Assembly: GCF_008693185.1 (NCBI RefSeq)
Contig: NZ_VXKN01000004.1
Coordinates: 213,052 to 277,051, forward strand
Reading direction: 5' to 3'
DNA length: 64,000 nt
From: Acinetobacter qingfengensis
GTDB taxonomy: Bacteria; Pseudomonadota; Gammaproteobacteria; Pseudomonadales; Moraxellaceae
The position numbers and the translations under genes are program-made. The first letter of the stretch is position 1. Each line of letters begins with the position of its first letter. Of this stretch, positions 8,639 through 19,821 are shown piece by piece. The notes beneath the pieces are model-generated. The model was not told where the DNA came from and searched no databases. It was given only the letters and a program-made list of their open reading frames with translations.

Positions 8639-9616
8639 TTAATGCGGAATTTCTTGCTCATCTTCAAATTCAGGTTTGACCTGAACAATAAAGCTTTGAC
8701 GATCCAGACCACGCCATAAAGCAAAGGCTGTACCAATATAAATTGAAGAGTACGTTCCCACAAACACCCCGATACACATAGCAACAGAGAACCATTTCAA
8801 ACCTTCACCACCCAGAAACATCATGGCCAGAACAACCAGTAACAGCGTCATGGATGTATGAATGGTACGGCGTAATGTTTCCGTAAGGGAGATATCCACC
8901 ACTTCTCTTGGTGTTGCACCACGAATTTTTCGAAAATTTTCACGGATACGATCTGAAACTACGATGTTGTCATTCAGTGAGAAACCAATGACTGCCAATA
9001 ATGCTGCCAATACGGTTAAGTCAAATGGCCATTGCAATAAGGCAAATATTCCTAAAGTCACAAGAATATCGTGACAAAGGGACAATACAGCACCCATGGC
9101 CAATTTAAACTCAAAGCGAATGGTGACATATACCAGCATCAGCAGCATTGCCAATGCAACAGCACCGGCAGAGCGTAAATATAATTCATTGCCGACTTGT
9201 GATCCGACAGAGTCAATTTTGCTGACGGTGAGTTGATTGTTTGGTAGTGTGGCAACTTTCTGAATATGTGCTTTTAAGTTATCAACACTTTCATCTGTGG
9301 CAGCCATACGAACCAATAAATCGCGCTCACTACCTAAAGTTTGTACGACAGGTTCCTTAAAACCGGCCTGTTTTAATGCATCTGTAACTGTCGATTGATT
9401 GACCGGTTGAGTGTAATTTAATTCGGCAGAAATACCACCAGTAAAGTCCAGCCCAAGGTTTAATCCTTTGGTTGCCAGAAAAAATACACTGAGTAGGGTA
9501 ATGATAATGGAGAAGATTGCGGCCGGTTTGGCAATCTTCATAAAGTCTATGACTTTTTCATTATCAGGGCGGCCATATTGTTTTTTCTCTGGTTGAGTCA
9601 TTTCAGTGCTCATCAT
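8639..9616 (-). CDS. secF: Protein translocase subunit SecF
   Basis: The 325-residue inner-membrane protein has six predicted helices and a periplasmic domain after helix 1. Family marks include LGLDFTGGISAEL, the conserved GFSLNDNIVVSDRIREN and ETLRRTIHTSMTLL. With SecD it uses the proton gradient to pull secreted proteins through SecYEG. Two adjacent ATG codons are possible starts; the second is better spaced from AAGGAG. It follows secD by only a few bases, with a terminator immediately after. Confidence 0.97.
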   Translation of the reverse strand: MMSTEMTQPEKKQYGRPDNEKVIDFMKIAKPAAIFSIIITLLSVFFLATKGLNLGLDFTGGISAELNYTQPVNQSTVTDALKQAGFKEPVVQTLGSERDLLVRMAATDESVDNLKAHIQKVATLPNNQLTVSKIDSVGSQVGNELYLRSAGAVALAMLLMLVYVTIRFEFKLAMGAVLSLCHDILVTLGIFALLQWPFDLTVLAALLAVIGFSLNDNIVVSDRIRENFRKIRGATPREVVDISLTETLRRTIHTSMTLLLVVLAMMFLGGEGLKWFSVAMCIGVFVGTYSSIYIGTAFALWRGLDRQSFIVQVKPEFEDEQEIPH

Positions 9617-9623
9617 GCTCTCC

Positions 9624-11525
9624 TTAAATGCTCAACTTTTTCAAGTTGCGGCGTTTGCCATAAATCAGTTGCACAATGGCACGTGTTACGGTAATCGCAG
9701 TAAACATTGAGCAAACAATACCAATCATCAGGGTGACAGCAAAACCTTTAATTGGCCCTGTACCGATTGCAAACAAAATTAATGCAACGATAAAGGTGGT
9801 CAGGTTTGAGTCAAAGATGGTGTTATAAGCACGATCATAGCCTGCCACAATGGCCTGTTTAGGTGAGGCTCCCCAACGAATTTCTTCTCTGATCCGTTCA
9901 CAGATCAAGACGTTGGCATCAACAGCCATACCAATGGTAATGACGATCCCTGCAATCCCCGGTAAAGTCAGAGAAGAACCAATCAGTGACATGATTGCAA
10001 GAATCATGGCAAGGTTACAGATCAGAGCGACATTGGCAATGATACCGAATAGACGGAAGAACACGATCATCCAGATTGCAACGAGAATAAAACCGACTTC
10101 AGTAGACAGAATCCCTTTGTCGATATTTTCCTGTCCCAGACTTGGGCCTACTACACGTTCTTCAACAAAGTACATTGGCGCAGCTAATGCACCGGCGCGT
10201 AGCATTAATGCCAGTTCAGATGCTTCCTGTGGCGAGTCCAGTCCGGTAATACGGAATGAAGAACCCAGTACAGCCTGAATAGTCGCAGCATTAATCACCA
10301 CAGATTCGGTATATGGTGTACGAACTTCAGTTTGAGTACCAGTTTTTGGATCGGTGACATAAGAGATTTTTTGTTTATTTTCAATAAACAGGACTGCCAT
10401 ACGTTTTTGTTGTGCATTACGTGTGGCATCGGTCATTAATTTACCGCCGGCATTGTCCAGAGTAATATTAACTTCGGCACCACCAGAGTCCTGACTGAAT
10501 CCTGAACGAGCATCCTGAACACGTTCACCTGTCAGAATACGTTGTCTGTTCAAGAGCAATTGTTTGCCACTGTCCAGTGATTGGTATGCAAATAATTCGG
10601 TACCAGCCGGAATGGCCTGACCGTTATATTGACCTGTATATTGGTCAATCACTTGATCATTTTGATCAGCGACCAGACGAAATTCCAGATTGGCGGTACG
10701 ACCCAATACACGTTTTGCTTCAGCCGTATCTTGTACACCAGGTAGATCTACAACGATACGATTGCTGCCTTGACGCTGTACCAGTGCTTCGGCAACGCCC
10801 AATTCATTGATACGGTTACGCAATGTTGTCAGGTTCTGCTCAACTGCATAGGTTTCAATTTCCTGACGTTTTGCTTCACTGTAAGTCAGATTTAATATAC
10901 TGCCATCTGATGAAGCCAATGCCTGCTGGGTATATTCATTACCGTTACGGCGTAAAAAATCCATAGCTTTGCTACGATCATCATTATCGGCAAAACGTAC
11001 AGTAATTTGATTGTTATTCAGGTTAAGCTGATTAAATGCAATATTGTTGCTGCGTAATTGCTGGCGTAAATCTGCCGCAGATGTTTCCAGACGCTGGCTG
11101 ATGGCTTTATCCATATCTACTTCGAGTAGAAAGTGAACACCACCACGTAAATCCAGGCCAAGTTTCATTGGCTTGGCACCTAGTTTTTGCAACCATTCCG
11201 GTGTGGTTGGTGCAAGGTTAAGCGCCACAACATAATTATCACCCAGACTCTGGCGCAGAACTTCCTGAGCTTTCAACTGTGATTCGGCATTATCTACACG
11301 TAACAGGGCAGCATTATTGGTAAAGCTGTTATTGTGTGTAGCAATTTTCGATTGTTGTAGAGATTGTTCGGCTTTATTCAGGATGGATTGGTCAATGAGC
11401 GTTCCAGCCTTTGCTCCTGAAATCTGCACTGCATGTTCATCAGGATAAAGACTTGGTAACGCATAGATGGTACTCAACGTCAGTACGAAGATGATGAGTA
11501 CATATTTCCATGCAGGGTAACGCAT
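9624..11525 (-). CDS. secD: Protein translocase subunit SecD
   Basis: The 633-residue protein has one N-terminal helix, a large periplasmic region (P1, about 30-450) and a five-helix C-terminal bundle. LGLDLRGGVHFLLEVD and GMAVDANVLICERIREE are the diagnostic motifs. It lies between yajC and secF in the conserved order yajC-secD-secF. It assists late steps of Sec-dependent export. Length is normal for gammaproteobacterial SecD. Confidence 0.97.
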   Translation of the reverse strand: MRYPAWKYVLIIFVLTLSTIYALPSLYPDEHAVQISGAKAGTLIDQSILNKAEQSLQQSKIATHNNSFTNNAALLRVDNAESQLKAQEVLRQSLGDNYVVALNLAPTTPEWLQKLGAKPMKLGLDLRGGVHFLLEVDMDKAISQRLETSAADLRQQLRSNNIAFNQLNLNNNQITVRFADNDDRSKAMDFLRRNGNEYTQQALASSDGSILNLTYSEAKRQEIETYAVEQNLTTLRNRINELGVAEALVQRQGSNRIVVDLPGVQDTAEAKRVLGRTANLEFRLVADQNDQVIDQYTGQYNGQAIPAGTELFAYQSLDSGKQLLLNRQRILTGERVQDARSGFSQDSGGAEVNITLDNAGGKLMTDATRNAQQKRMAVLFIENKQKISYVTDPKTGTQTEVRTPYTESVVINAATIQAVLGSSFRITGLDSPQEASELALMLRAGALAAPMYFVEERVVGPSLGQENIDKGILSTEVGFILVAIWMIVFFRLFGIIANVALICNLAMILAIMSLIGSSLTLPGIAGIVITIGMAVDANVLICERIREEIRWGASPKQAIVAGYDRAYNTIFDSNLTTFIVALILFAIGTGPIKGFAVTLMIGIVCSMFTAITVTRAIVQLIYGKRRNLKKLSI

Positions 11526-11577
11526 TATCTATTCTTCTTAAATGAAAAGTCGTGCGGCAGGCACGACTTTAAATGAA

Positions 11578-11904
11578 TTAAAGGTTATTTAAAGTGCCTT
11601 CAGGTAATACAGAGATCACTGAAGAACGTTGAATTTTTACTTCATTACCACGGCTCAATTCGATGACGGCATAATCACCCTCGATTTTGATGATACGACC
11701 CATCAAACCACCGGCAAATACGACTTCAGAACCTTCAGATAAGCTTTCAACCAGCGCACGATGTTCTTTCATGCGTTTGGATTGTGGACGGATTAAAAGG
11801 AAGTAAAAAATTGCAATCATCACAACAATCATGATGATAGACATATATGGACTTTGTGCCTGTGCACCACCAGCCGCATGTGCAGTCGAAATAAATAAAC
11901 TCAT
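11578..11904 (-). CDS. yajC: Preprotein translocase subunit YajC
   Basis: The 108-residue protein has a single membrane helix (MSIIMIVVMIAIFYFLLIRP) followed by a basic cytoplasmic domain ending near AVIELSRGNEVKIQRSSV. This is the standard YajC layout, and the position upstream of secD is canonical. It associates with SecDF. Confidence 0.96.
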   Translation of the reverse strand: MSLFISTAHAAGGAQAQSPYMSIIMIVVMIAIFYFLLIRPQSKRMKEHRALVESLSEGSEVVFAGGLMGRIIKIEGDYAVIELSRGNEVKIQRSSVISVLPEGTLNNL

Positions 11905-12000
11905 GTTATTTTCCTAAAAAATCAGTCAAAGAAACAATGTTAAAAATTAGGCGTTAAACTCTAGTCATGCAATTTACATGGTATTGCCAAACTACGCAAA

Positions 12001-13203
<1,203 letters not shown>

Positions 13204-13392
13204 TTAGATTTTGGCTTTTAGTGCCAGTATTGATGATGGTACTAAGTAACTTTTTGTATGAGGTTATTGTGGTGTGCTGGCATTTATGAATAAATAATAG
13301 ATTAGAGTTGTTGTCTTATTTTGCTATTTTAAATAGCAACAAATAAAAAATTACTGATAAGCCAAATAGCATGATGATACGATACAAGGTTA

Positions 13393-13986
13393 ATGATGCA
13401 GACATGGATGAGCTACAAACACTGGGTAATGGTATTTTGCTTAAGCGCTCTAATTTTATTATTGTTTGCTTGTCAAAAAAATAAAGTTGATTTACCCAGC
13501 ATAATAGAGCATAAAACAGTCATACAACCTATAGATTGGTCTAATATAGCGGTTGATAAAGTCATTGTGTACAAAGCAAAAAGAGAACTTCAGCTTTTGC
13601 AACACGGACAAGTGATTAAAAGCTATAAAATGCGTTTAGGATTTAACCCTGTCGGTCATAAGCTCATGGAAGGCGATGGTAAAACACCCGAAGGAATTTA
13701 TACGCTGGATTGGCGTAATCCAGAAAGTAAATTCTATAAATCTCTGCATATTTCTTATCCCAATGCACAGGATCAGGCACAGGCAAAATCTAGAAATGTC
13801 AGTGCAGGTGGCGACATCATGATTCATGGTTCTGCCAATTATCTTGGAGCAGAAAAAGGTAGTTTATTTTATGCTTATCTGCCTCAGGGAGATTGGACAC
13901 AAGGCTGTATTGCGGTGTCCAATCAGGATATGGATGAATTATGGCATCAGATTAAAGACCATACGGTAATTGAAATTTTGCCTTAA
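13393..13986 (+). CDS. L,D-transpeptidase (YkuD domain) lipoprotein
   Basis: The 197-residue protein begins with a signal sequence and a lipobox-like LLFAC (Cys about residue 27). The YkuD catalytic domain occupies about 55-197, with HGSAN and the active-site GDWTQGCIAVSN (His and Cys of the HxxG...S/TxGC type). It should form 3-3 cross-links in peptidoglycan or attach proteins to it. It is monocistronic and convergent with lemA. Confidence 0.88.
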   Translation: MMQTWMSYKHWVMVFCLSALILLLFACQKNKVDLPSIIEHKTVIQPIDWSNIAVDKVIVYKAKRELQLLQHGQVIKSYKMRLGFNPVGHKLMEGDGKTPEGIYTLDWRNPESKFYKSLHISYPNAQDQAQAKSRNVSAGGDIMIHGSANYLGAEKGSLFYAYLPQGDWTQGCIAVSNQDMDELWHQIKDHTVIEILP

Positions 13987-13999
13987 TCTTTTGCTGGCA

Positions 14000-14563
14000 T
14001 CAGAGATGAAAATTAGGACGATAATCAAAATTTTGCTGCACCTGATCTTTAAATGGTCGTAAAGGTTTGCGACTTAAACTCATTGTATTGACAATGTTAT
14101 TTGGAAAAATCTGAATGGTATTATTAAACTGCTCTACATTACGATTAAAAATATTGATCGCTGCACCGACATTGGCATTTTGATCAGTGATTTCCTGCAT
14201 CACCTGTTGATAGATCTCACTGGCTTTTAATTCCGGATATGCTTCAATCTGGACATGAATCCCTTGTAGTAATTGTGCAGTTTGTTGTTCAATATCTTCA
14301 AGTTGTCGTACATTTTGTGCATCGTGCGGTAAGTTAAGAATATTTTGGCGCAATGCCGTAATTTGTGACAGGGTGCCTTGTTCAAACTGACTATAACGAC
14401 CAATAAGGGGTTCCAGATCATCCAGAATTTTTACTTTTTGTCGCTCGAAACTGGTCACATCTGCCCATGCTCGTTTGGTAGCATTTTCATGTTTGACAAT
14501 TTTATTGCGAATATAAAAGAACCCAAGAAATAATAAAATAATAATTGCCAAAAAAATGTACAT
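14000..14563 (-). CDS. LemA family protein
   Basis: The 187-residue protein has one N-terminal membrane helix (FLAIIILLFLGFFYI) followed by long helices, as in LemA. Motifs include ENATKRAWADV, YPELKAS and the C-terminal NIFNRNVEQFNN. LemA proteins are membrane-anchored helical bundles of unclear role, often next to a DUF3137 or TPM partner. Here the DUF3137-like gene is directly upstream, 30 bases away. Confidence 0.88.
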   Translation of the reverse strand: MYIFLAIIILLFLGFFYIRNKIVKHENATKRAWADVTSFERQKVKILDDLEPLIGRYSQFEQGTLSQITALRQNILNLPHDAQNVRQLEDIEQQTAQLLQGIHVQIEAYPELKASEIYQQVMQEITDQNANVGAAINIFNRNVEQFNNTIQIFPNNIVNTMSLSRKPLRPFKDQVQQNFDYRPNFHL

Positions 14564-14593
14564 TTGCTGCTCCGGAAGTTTGTTATGTTGTTA

Positions 14594-15679
14594 TTACTGT
14601 AACGGGATTACTTTATCATCTTTGCTTTTATCCAGTAAATTTTTATTCTGAAAATAGGGAATGAGCGCAACAAGATTTTTTTGCATGCATTCATAATGCG
14701 GTGCTTGTAGCGTGCGTAAAAAACCACGTAACTGTGAAATATCTGTGATTGCTTTTTTTGGTGGTTTAATTTTAAAAATATTTTGCTCACTTAAATAGCA
14801 CATGATATTCAGTTGATGATGGAACATCAGGCAACCTCGCATATCTTGTAAATGTTCGGCGAGTGCCAGAATTCTTTGTGGCGTTAAACTTTTTGCCAAT
14901 TCGTATTCTGATTGTCCGGCAAGATAAAATTGCTGATTAAAACCAATATCACTGCTGTCCCATTCTACAGGGTAGCTGGGAAAATTCTGATTTTTATTGC
15001 TGATCACAACGGCCAGATTGGGCATGTTAAAGACACAGGCACCCCAGCGTTGAGTTTCAATTTGTTTGGTGTACTCGTTACCATTTTTATCCGATAAAGT
15101 AACTTCGGTAATGGCGATATAATGCACCAGTAAAACAGGGTATAGATCTTCATTGACTTGCCATGTTGTACCCGCAAAATCAATAATTTCATTATCACTA
15201 CGACCTTGTTGAAAACAATCAAACTGATTTTTGATTAAGGTGAGTAGATAAGAGGGGTTATTTAAATCTACACCCAAAGGTGGAAATTCATTAAATTTAA
15301 AATCATATTGAAATTGGAGGGTTTTGTGCGCAAGCATTTGAATAACCCGTTCAATATATTCGGGCTGTTCGATAGATAAATAGGCATAACATCCCGCAGT
15401 AAAACCAATGATCCACAGAAACAGTAACCATAAACCGGTCTGATAAAAATAAAATGTGGCTGCTCCAGTCAAGACGACCGACAAAGCCAGTAAAATATAA
15501 CTCCACGTATTATTAAATGTTAATAAAGGAGATAGACGCCATGGATGTAATGCATCCAGAATGTCTTGTTTTGACGTGGCATTTAGTGCAATACGACGCA
15601 AACGCTCCACGTTGTTCCAGACTTTTTTATTCATGCGGCGGTGCAAACGCCAGTGTTCCTGCAAGTTCTCAATTGGCAT
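14594..15679 (-). CDS. DUF3137-like membrane protein, LemA partner
   Basis: A product of about 361 residues. Two adjacent membrane helices lie near residues 55-105 (SYILLALSVVLTGAATFYFY and WLLFLWIIGFTAGCYAYL), followed by a large cytoplasmic domain. The C-terminal stretch (VEWDSSDIGFNQQFYL, then ELAKSLTPQRILALAE) matches the way DUF3137 proteins end, and these commonly pair with LemA. The internal Met (MPIENLQEHW) is used as start because the preceding codons look non-coding. Function unknown. Confidence 0.65.
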   Translation of the reverse strand: MPIENLQEHWRLHRRMNKKVWNNVERLRRIALNATSKQDILDALHPWRLSPLLTFNNTWSYILLALSVVLTGAATFYFYQTGLWLLFLWIIGFTAGCYAYLSIEQPEYIERVIQMLAHKTLQFQYDFKFNEFPPLGVDLNNPSYLLTLIKNQFDCFQQGRSDNEIIDFAGTTWQVNEDLYPVLLVHYIAITEVTLSDKNGNEYTKQIETQRWGACVFNMPNLAVVISNKNQNFPSYPVEWDSSDIGFNQQFYLAGQSEYELAKSLTPQRILALAEHLQDMRGCLMFHHQLNIMCYLSEQNIFKIKPPKKAITDISQLRGFLRTLQAPHYECMQKNLVALIPYFQNKNLLDKSKDDKVIPLQ

Positions 15680-15872
15680 ATATAACGCAAATATGATCAC
15701 AACATAATCATACTATTATATGTGAAAACAGGGCGGATTGTCCTGATTGCTCACCAGATTTAATCATTAGAGTTTTTACAAAAGTATTGATAATTTTTTA
15801 CTCTTACAGACGGAATGTAAGGACTTTCGCAAAAACTCTACGATCATGGGTAGTTTGCAGACTGGTATTTAT

Positions 15873-16814
15873 TTAGTCGTCACCTAAGTCATCAAGAAAA
15901 TCATAGGTTGGTACAAAGAATAAAGTTCCTGAAATTGGTGTACTAAAATCCAAAAGGCGATCTACAAAACCATCTTCATTGCCTGTAAACATATTTTTAA
16001 GCATTTGCTGTGTAACACTAAAGGAACGGGAATAGCCAATAAAATAAGTTCCATATTCATTTTTGGATGGTTGGGCAAAAGCAACATTGGCACGCAAAAT
16101 TTTTAATTCATTGCCATCTGCATCGTGTGCTTTACTGACATTGTTATGTGCAGTACCCGGTTTTTCATCATCATCAAGTTCTATATCATTGAATTTGCGA
16201 CGACCAATGACCTTTTCCTGTTCTTCTGTAGATAGCTCACGCCATTTTTGCATATTGTGCAGATATTTTTGGATAAATGCATAACTCCCATATTTGAATT
16301 GAGGATCTTCATCACCAATTACTGCATATTCAGGTGCAATAACACTTTCAGGATTTTCTGTACCATCAACAAAACCAATAATGGCCCGTCCGTCTAAATA
16401 ACGAAAGCCGTGTGTTTCATCAACTGCGCTAGTAACTTGCTCCAATAATTGATGAATAATCGCCGATAGTTCAAAACAAATATCCTGACTATCGGCTCTT
16501 ATATGAAAAAATAAATCGCCGGGAGTCGCAACAGCAACATGTTTTTCGCCACGAATTTCCTGAAAAGGTGCTAATTCTTTAGGTTTTGGCTGATTGGGAA
16601 ATAGTCTGTCCCATGCATTGGAACCAAATCCCATAACCGCATTAAAGTGACTTTGTGGAAAGCGTTTGCCAAGACTTCTAACCAATGCTGTGAAGCCGCC
16701 TGCAAAGTCACGAACCGTTTCTAATGCAGCAGGATCAGCATTAATATTTAATATGATAAATACAGCATTTTCACCAGGTGGATTGGTCACTGGCTGAATT
16801 CGGATGTTTGACAT
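15873..16814 (-). CDS. DyP-type heme peroxidase
   Basis: The 313-residue dye-decolorising peroxidase has the hallmark GFVDGTENP (catalytic Asp of GxxDG), KAHDADGNE (proximal His region) and late Arg/Phe motifs (YFIGYSRSFSVTQQML). It lacks a signal peptide, so it is likely cytoplasmic; no obvious encapsulin-targeting tail was found. It oxidises substrates with hydrogen peroxide. It stands alone between the DUF3137-like gene and queA. Confidence 0.93.
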   Translation of the reverse strand: MSNIRIQPVTNPPGENAVFIILNINADPAALETVRDFAGGFTALVRSLGKRFPQSHFNAVMGFGSNAWDRLFPNQPKPKELAPFQEIRGEKHVAVATPGDLFFHIRADSQDICFELSAIIHQLLEQVTSAVDETHGFRYLDGRAIIGFVDGTENPESVIAPEYAVIGDEDPQFKYGSYAFIQKYLHNMQKWRELSTEEQEKVIGRRKFNDIELDDDEKPGTAHNNVSKAHDADGNELKILRANVAFAQPSKNEYGTYFIGYSRSFSVTQQMLKNMFTGNEDGFVDRLLDFSTPISGTLFFVPTYDFLDDLGDD

Positions 16815-16922
16815 AATAAATCACTCTCTTGGCTGTTCGGCTGTGTTGATCATAAGCAAAAATCATATAAAAGTATAATCGAACACCTGATCAAAGAAAA
16901 ATGCTGGATTAATGGTATGGGT

Positions 16923-17960
16923 TTAGGTCGAGGAAAGATCAATCAGCATGGCATCCCCATAACTAAAAAAACGATATTTTGCAGCTACAGCATGTTCGTA
17001 GGCAGCTAAAATCTTTTCTCGACTAGATAGAGCAGACACTAGCATTAATAAAGTCGATTCTGGTAAATGAAAATTAGTAATTAGGCGATCAATCACATTA
17101 AATTTAAAACCAGGATAAATAAAAATTTGTGTATCACCTGACCATGCTTGTAGTTCACCCTGATGTGCGCTTGCAGCACTTTCTAGCGCACGTGTTGCAG
17201 TTGTACCGACAGCAATGATCTTATTACCACGTGCTTTGGCTGATTGAATCGCCATTACAGTAGAAAGCGGTACTTCACACCATTCGGAATGCATCACATG
17301 ATTTTCAATATTATCGACTCGAACCGGTAAAAATGTACCAGCCCCCACATGTAAAGTGACAAAATGTTGTTCAATTCCTTTACTTGTTAGTGCAGCTAAG
17401 ATGTCTTCATCAAAGTGTAAGCTGGCCGTTGGTGCTGCAACGCTTGCTAGTTTTTCCGGATTATGAAAAACAGTTTGATAGCGTTCTGTATCGATCGCTT
17501 CAGCTGCCCGATTAAAATAAGGTGGAATTGGAAGCTGTCCATATTGTTCAAGAATATCGAGAACAGATTGAGAAAATTCAACAATAAATAAATTTTCATG
17601 CCGACCTTGTACTGATGCTGGAATTTCATCCTCTCCCAGAAAAATTTCTGCACCTGCTTTGGGAGAGTTACTGGCTTTAATATGGCAGTAGGCCGTTGTT
17701 GAACTGATTAAACGTTCAACCAATACTTCAATTGCACCGCCCGAAGCCCGTTTGCCTTTTAAACGTGCTTTCATGACTTTGGTATCATTGAGAATAAGTA
17801 AATCTCCCGGGCTAAGCAAATCCACAATCTCTTTAAATAACCGATCATGATATTGTCCTTGTGCATCTAGGTGTAATAATCGAGAAGCACTACGAGACGC
17901 TAGGGGATAATGTGCGATTAATTCTTCAGGTAAATGATAACTAAAGTCGGAAAGTTGCAT
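16923..17960 (-). CDS. queA: S-adenosylmethionine:tRNA ribosyltransferase-isomerase QueA
   Basis: The 345-residue enzyme converts preQ1-34 in tRNA to epoxyqueuosine using SAM. The N-terminus [19 protein letters not shown] is the family start, so 17960 is chosen over the longer frame. [18 protein letters not shown] and [16 protein letters not shown] are diagnostic. Its promoter region lies only ~200 bases from the divergent tRNA-Leu where the island has inserted. Confidence 0.96.
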   Translation of the reverse strand: MQLSDFSYHLPEELIAHYPLASRSASRLLHLDAQGQYHDRLFKEIVDLLSPGDLLILNDTKVMKARLKGKRASGGAIEVLVERLISSTTAYCHIKASNSPKAGAEIFLGEDEIPASVQGRHENLFIVEFSQSVLDILEQYGQLPIPPYFNRAAEAIDTERYQTVFHNPEKLASVAAPTASLHFDEDILAALTSKGIEQHFVTLHVGAGTFLPVRVDNIENHVMHSEWCEVPLSTVMAIQSAKARGNKIIAVGTTATRALESAASAHQGELQAWSGDTQIFIYPGFKFNVIDRLITNFHLPESTLLMLVSALSSREKILAAYEHAVAAKYRFFSYGDAMLIDLSST

Positions 17961-18157
17961 AAAATTGAGGAAAATAACTAGTAATGAATAACACAGTATT
18001 ATACGCTGATTATTAAGAAAAGACTGAAATCGCAAGAAACGAATGAAAGATGAAAAAAAATAGTAGAGTATGCTGTTAAAATAACCAGAAAATAGAAAGA
18101 GATATTGACATAAACAAAGAACAAGGTAATATTAACCGCACAAACAAGACCTCCTTT

Positions 18158-18244
18158 CCCGAGGTGGTGAAATTGGTAGACGCGGTGGACTCAAAATCCA
18201 CTGTCAGCGATGACGTGTCGGTTCGAGTCCGACCCTCGGGACCA
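18158..18244 (+). tRNA. tRNA-Leu (anticodon CAA)
   Basis: A complete 87-base class II tRNA. The acceptor arms CCCGAGG and CCTCGGG pair, discriminator A and encoded CCA follow, the anticodon loop CTCAAAA gives CAA, a variable arm is present, and the T-arm is GTCGG-TTCGAGT-CCGAC. Its 3' end is the left attachment site of the island; the gene is kept intact by the integrated element. Confidence 0.95.
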
Positions 18245-18360
18245 CCTATAGGTCAACAGATTATTACACAAAACCCCGAAGCCTTGATATATAAAGGCTT
18301 CGGGGTTTTGTCGTTTTAGGGGTTTCGGTTTTTTTCGGGTATTTTTAGGTATATTTTGGT
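18228..18360 (+). repeat. attL-side direct repeat (tRNA-Leu 3' end plus downstream)
   Basis: These 133 bases recur at 44227-44359 with about eight differences and no gaps by eye. The first 17 bases (TCCGACCCTCGGGACCA, the tRNA 3' end) are identical and are the probable crossover core. The longer similarity indicates that related elements inserted at this site more than once. Confidence 0.9.
18269..18310 (+). terminator. Strong terminator after tRNA-Leu
   Basis: A 17-bp perfect stem (CAAAACCCCGAAGCCTT and its complement) with a short AT loop; A- and T-rich flanks make it bidirectional. A mutated copy lies in the attR repeat. Confidence 0.8.
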
Positions 18361-18414
18361 ATGTATCTCCACCCGATCTCCACCCGGTACACCTGGTTAA
18401 TTGGAGTTGGTTTT

Positions 18415-19524
18415 ATGAGATCATCTGTTTATCAAAGGGCGAATGGTAAATGGAAGGCCGATGTTGCGCTTGATGATGAACGTCGTACAAAAACTTTCGA
18501 TAAAAAAAGTGATGCTGTGCTTTGGCAAAAGGAAAATGAACGTGATTTGTTGTTGAACAAGCGAACACGGGAGGCATTAGACCAAAGAAATATTATTGTG
18601 ACTGTTGCCGAGGCTTTGCGTCGTTATGCCGCTGAAGTATCGGAATTTAAAAAGACAGGGAAAAAAGAAAAACAACGGATCCGTTATTTTATTGATACTT
18701 TACCAAACGTGGATTTTCCGCTAGTAAAGTATCGTGCTGAATATCTGGTGCAGTATCATGACATGGTGATGAAGCGGTCTATCAATCCATTGTCTGCATC
18801 AAGTGTATTACGTGATTATTCGACGTTATCTGCATTTTTTAACTGGTGTCGTAGAGATAAGGGCTGGATTGATTTTAATCCTGTAGAGAGCGTTAGAAAA
18901 CCGAAAAAGCCGGTTCATCGTGTACGCCGTATTGAAACTGACGAGGTGGACAAGATTCTGACGGCTTTAAATTATGTTCCTGGTACTGTGCCAACGACCA
19001 AAATGCAGCAAGTAGGTTTGATTTGGCTCATTGCGATGGCAACCGGAATGCGATCGGGGGAAATTGTCGGTCGGAAGATCCATGATATTTTACTGGATCG
19101 GGACTGTGTAATTCTTCCGGATACAAAAAATGGTACCAGTCGAGTTGTACCGCTTGATGATTATGCAAAGGATCTCTGGACCTTGGCTCTGCGGATCCGC
19201 AGAACGAATAATTCCAGCAAAGTTTTTTCTGTCTCTGACGGCAGCCGTGATACTTTGTTTCGTAAAGCTCGGACTGTGGCCAAGTTGGACGATGCGGATT
19301 TGACGTTTCACGATAGCCGACATGAAGCGGCAAGTGTGATGGCCAAGCGGATTAAAAATGCTTTGACGTTGTGTAAAATATTTGGCTGGAAGGATCCTAA
19401 ATTTGCTCTGGTCTATTATAATCCTACCAATGACGAGATCGTGGACGAGCTTAATCAAAGTAAATTTAATCCTGTGTATCGGAAAAAGGTCATAAAGGTA
19501 ACTGATGATTTAAAAATCGCTTAA
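18415..19524 (+). CDS. Tyrosine recombinase (island integrase)
   Basis: This is an integrase of about 369 residues. It has an N-terminal arm-binding region, a SAM-like core-binding domain (SEFKKTGKKEKQRIRYF through SALSTLSAFFNW-type helices, about 80-170) and a catalytic domain (about 175-360). The active-site residues are ATGMRSGEIVG (Arg), FHDSRHEAAS (HxxR) and VYYNPTNDE (Tyr). I start at 18415, where GGAG precedes ATG; the upstream frame runs into the att repeat. It sits next to attL and points into the island. A decayed relative lies just outside attR. Confidence 0.93.
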   Translation: MRSSVYQRANGKWKADVALDDERRTKTFDKKSDAVLWQKENERDLLLNKRTREALDQRNIIVTVAEALRRYAAEVSEFKKTGKKEKQRIRYFIDTLPNVDFPLVKYRAEYLVQYHDMVMKRSINPLSASSVLRDYSTLSAFFNWCRRDKGWIDFNPVESVRKPKKPVHRVRRIETDEVDKILTALNYVPGTVPTTKMQQVGLIWLIAMATGMRSGEIVGRKIHDILLDRDCVILPDTKNGTSRVVPLDDYAKDLWTLALRIRRTNNSSKVFSVSDGSRDTLFRKARTVAKLDDADLTFHDSRHEAASVMAKRIKNALTLCKIFGWKDPKFALVYYNPTNDEIVDELNQSKFNPVYRKKVIKVTDDLKIA

Positions 19525-19580
19525 CTGTCTGTTTTTATATTTGAATTTTGGATTGGTGGAAAGGTAACTTTCAGGTGTAA

Positions 19581-19604
19581 AAGCGGTAACGGATGTTACC
19601 GCTT
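19581..19604. terminator. Bidirectional terminator between integrase and Rha locus 1
   Basis: A 10-bp perfect stem (AAGCGGTAAC / GTTACCGCTT) between convergent genes; flanking T/A runs are weak. Confidence 0.55.
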
Positions 19605-19612
19605 GGTGTGGT

Positions 19613-19819
19613 TTAGAGGGGTGTCATTTCGTCCTGTACCTGTTTTAGGCGGAATTGGGCTTTGTCCAGTACGGTGATGAGGTCGCCTTTGGATAGGTGG
19701 GTGACACGATCACTGGTGCCGTCCATGCCCATAACTGCGATCATGTTGAGGGTGGCTCTTACTTCGTCTATGAGGTCGGCATGGTTTTGGGTGATGCCGA
19801 ATTCGATGTCTTTTTTCAT
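19613..19819 (-). CDS. Small acidic helical protein downstream of rha copy 1
   Basis: The 68-residue product is predicted to be helical. GGGAGA precedes its ATG. It directly follows rha copy 1, as different small helical proteins follow rha copies 2 and 3. I recognise no domain. The repeated position suggests a partner or regulator of Rha, but similarity among the three small proteins is weak. Confidence 0.6.
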   Translation of the reverse strand: MKKDIEFGITQNHADLIDEVRATLNMIAVMGMDGTSDRVTHLSKGDLITVLDKAQFRLKQVQDEMTPL

Positions 19820-19821
19820 TG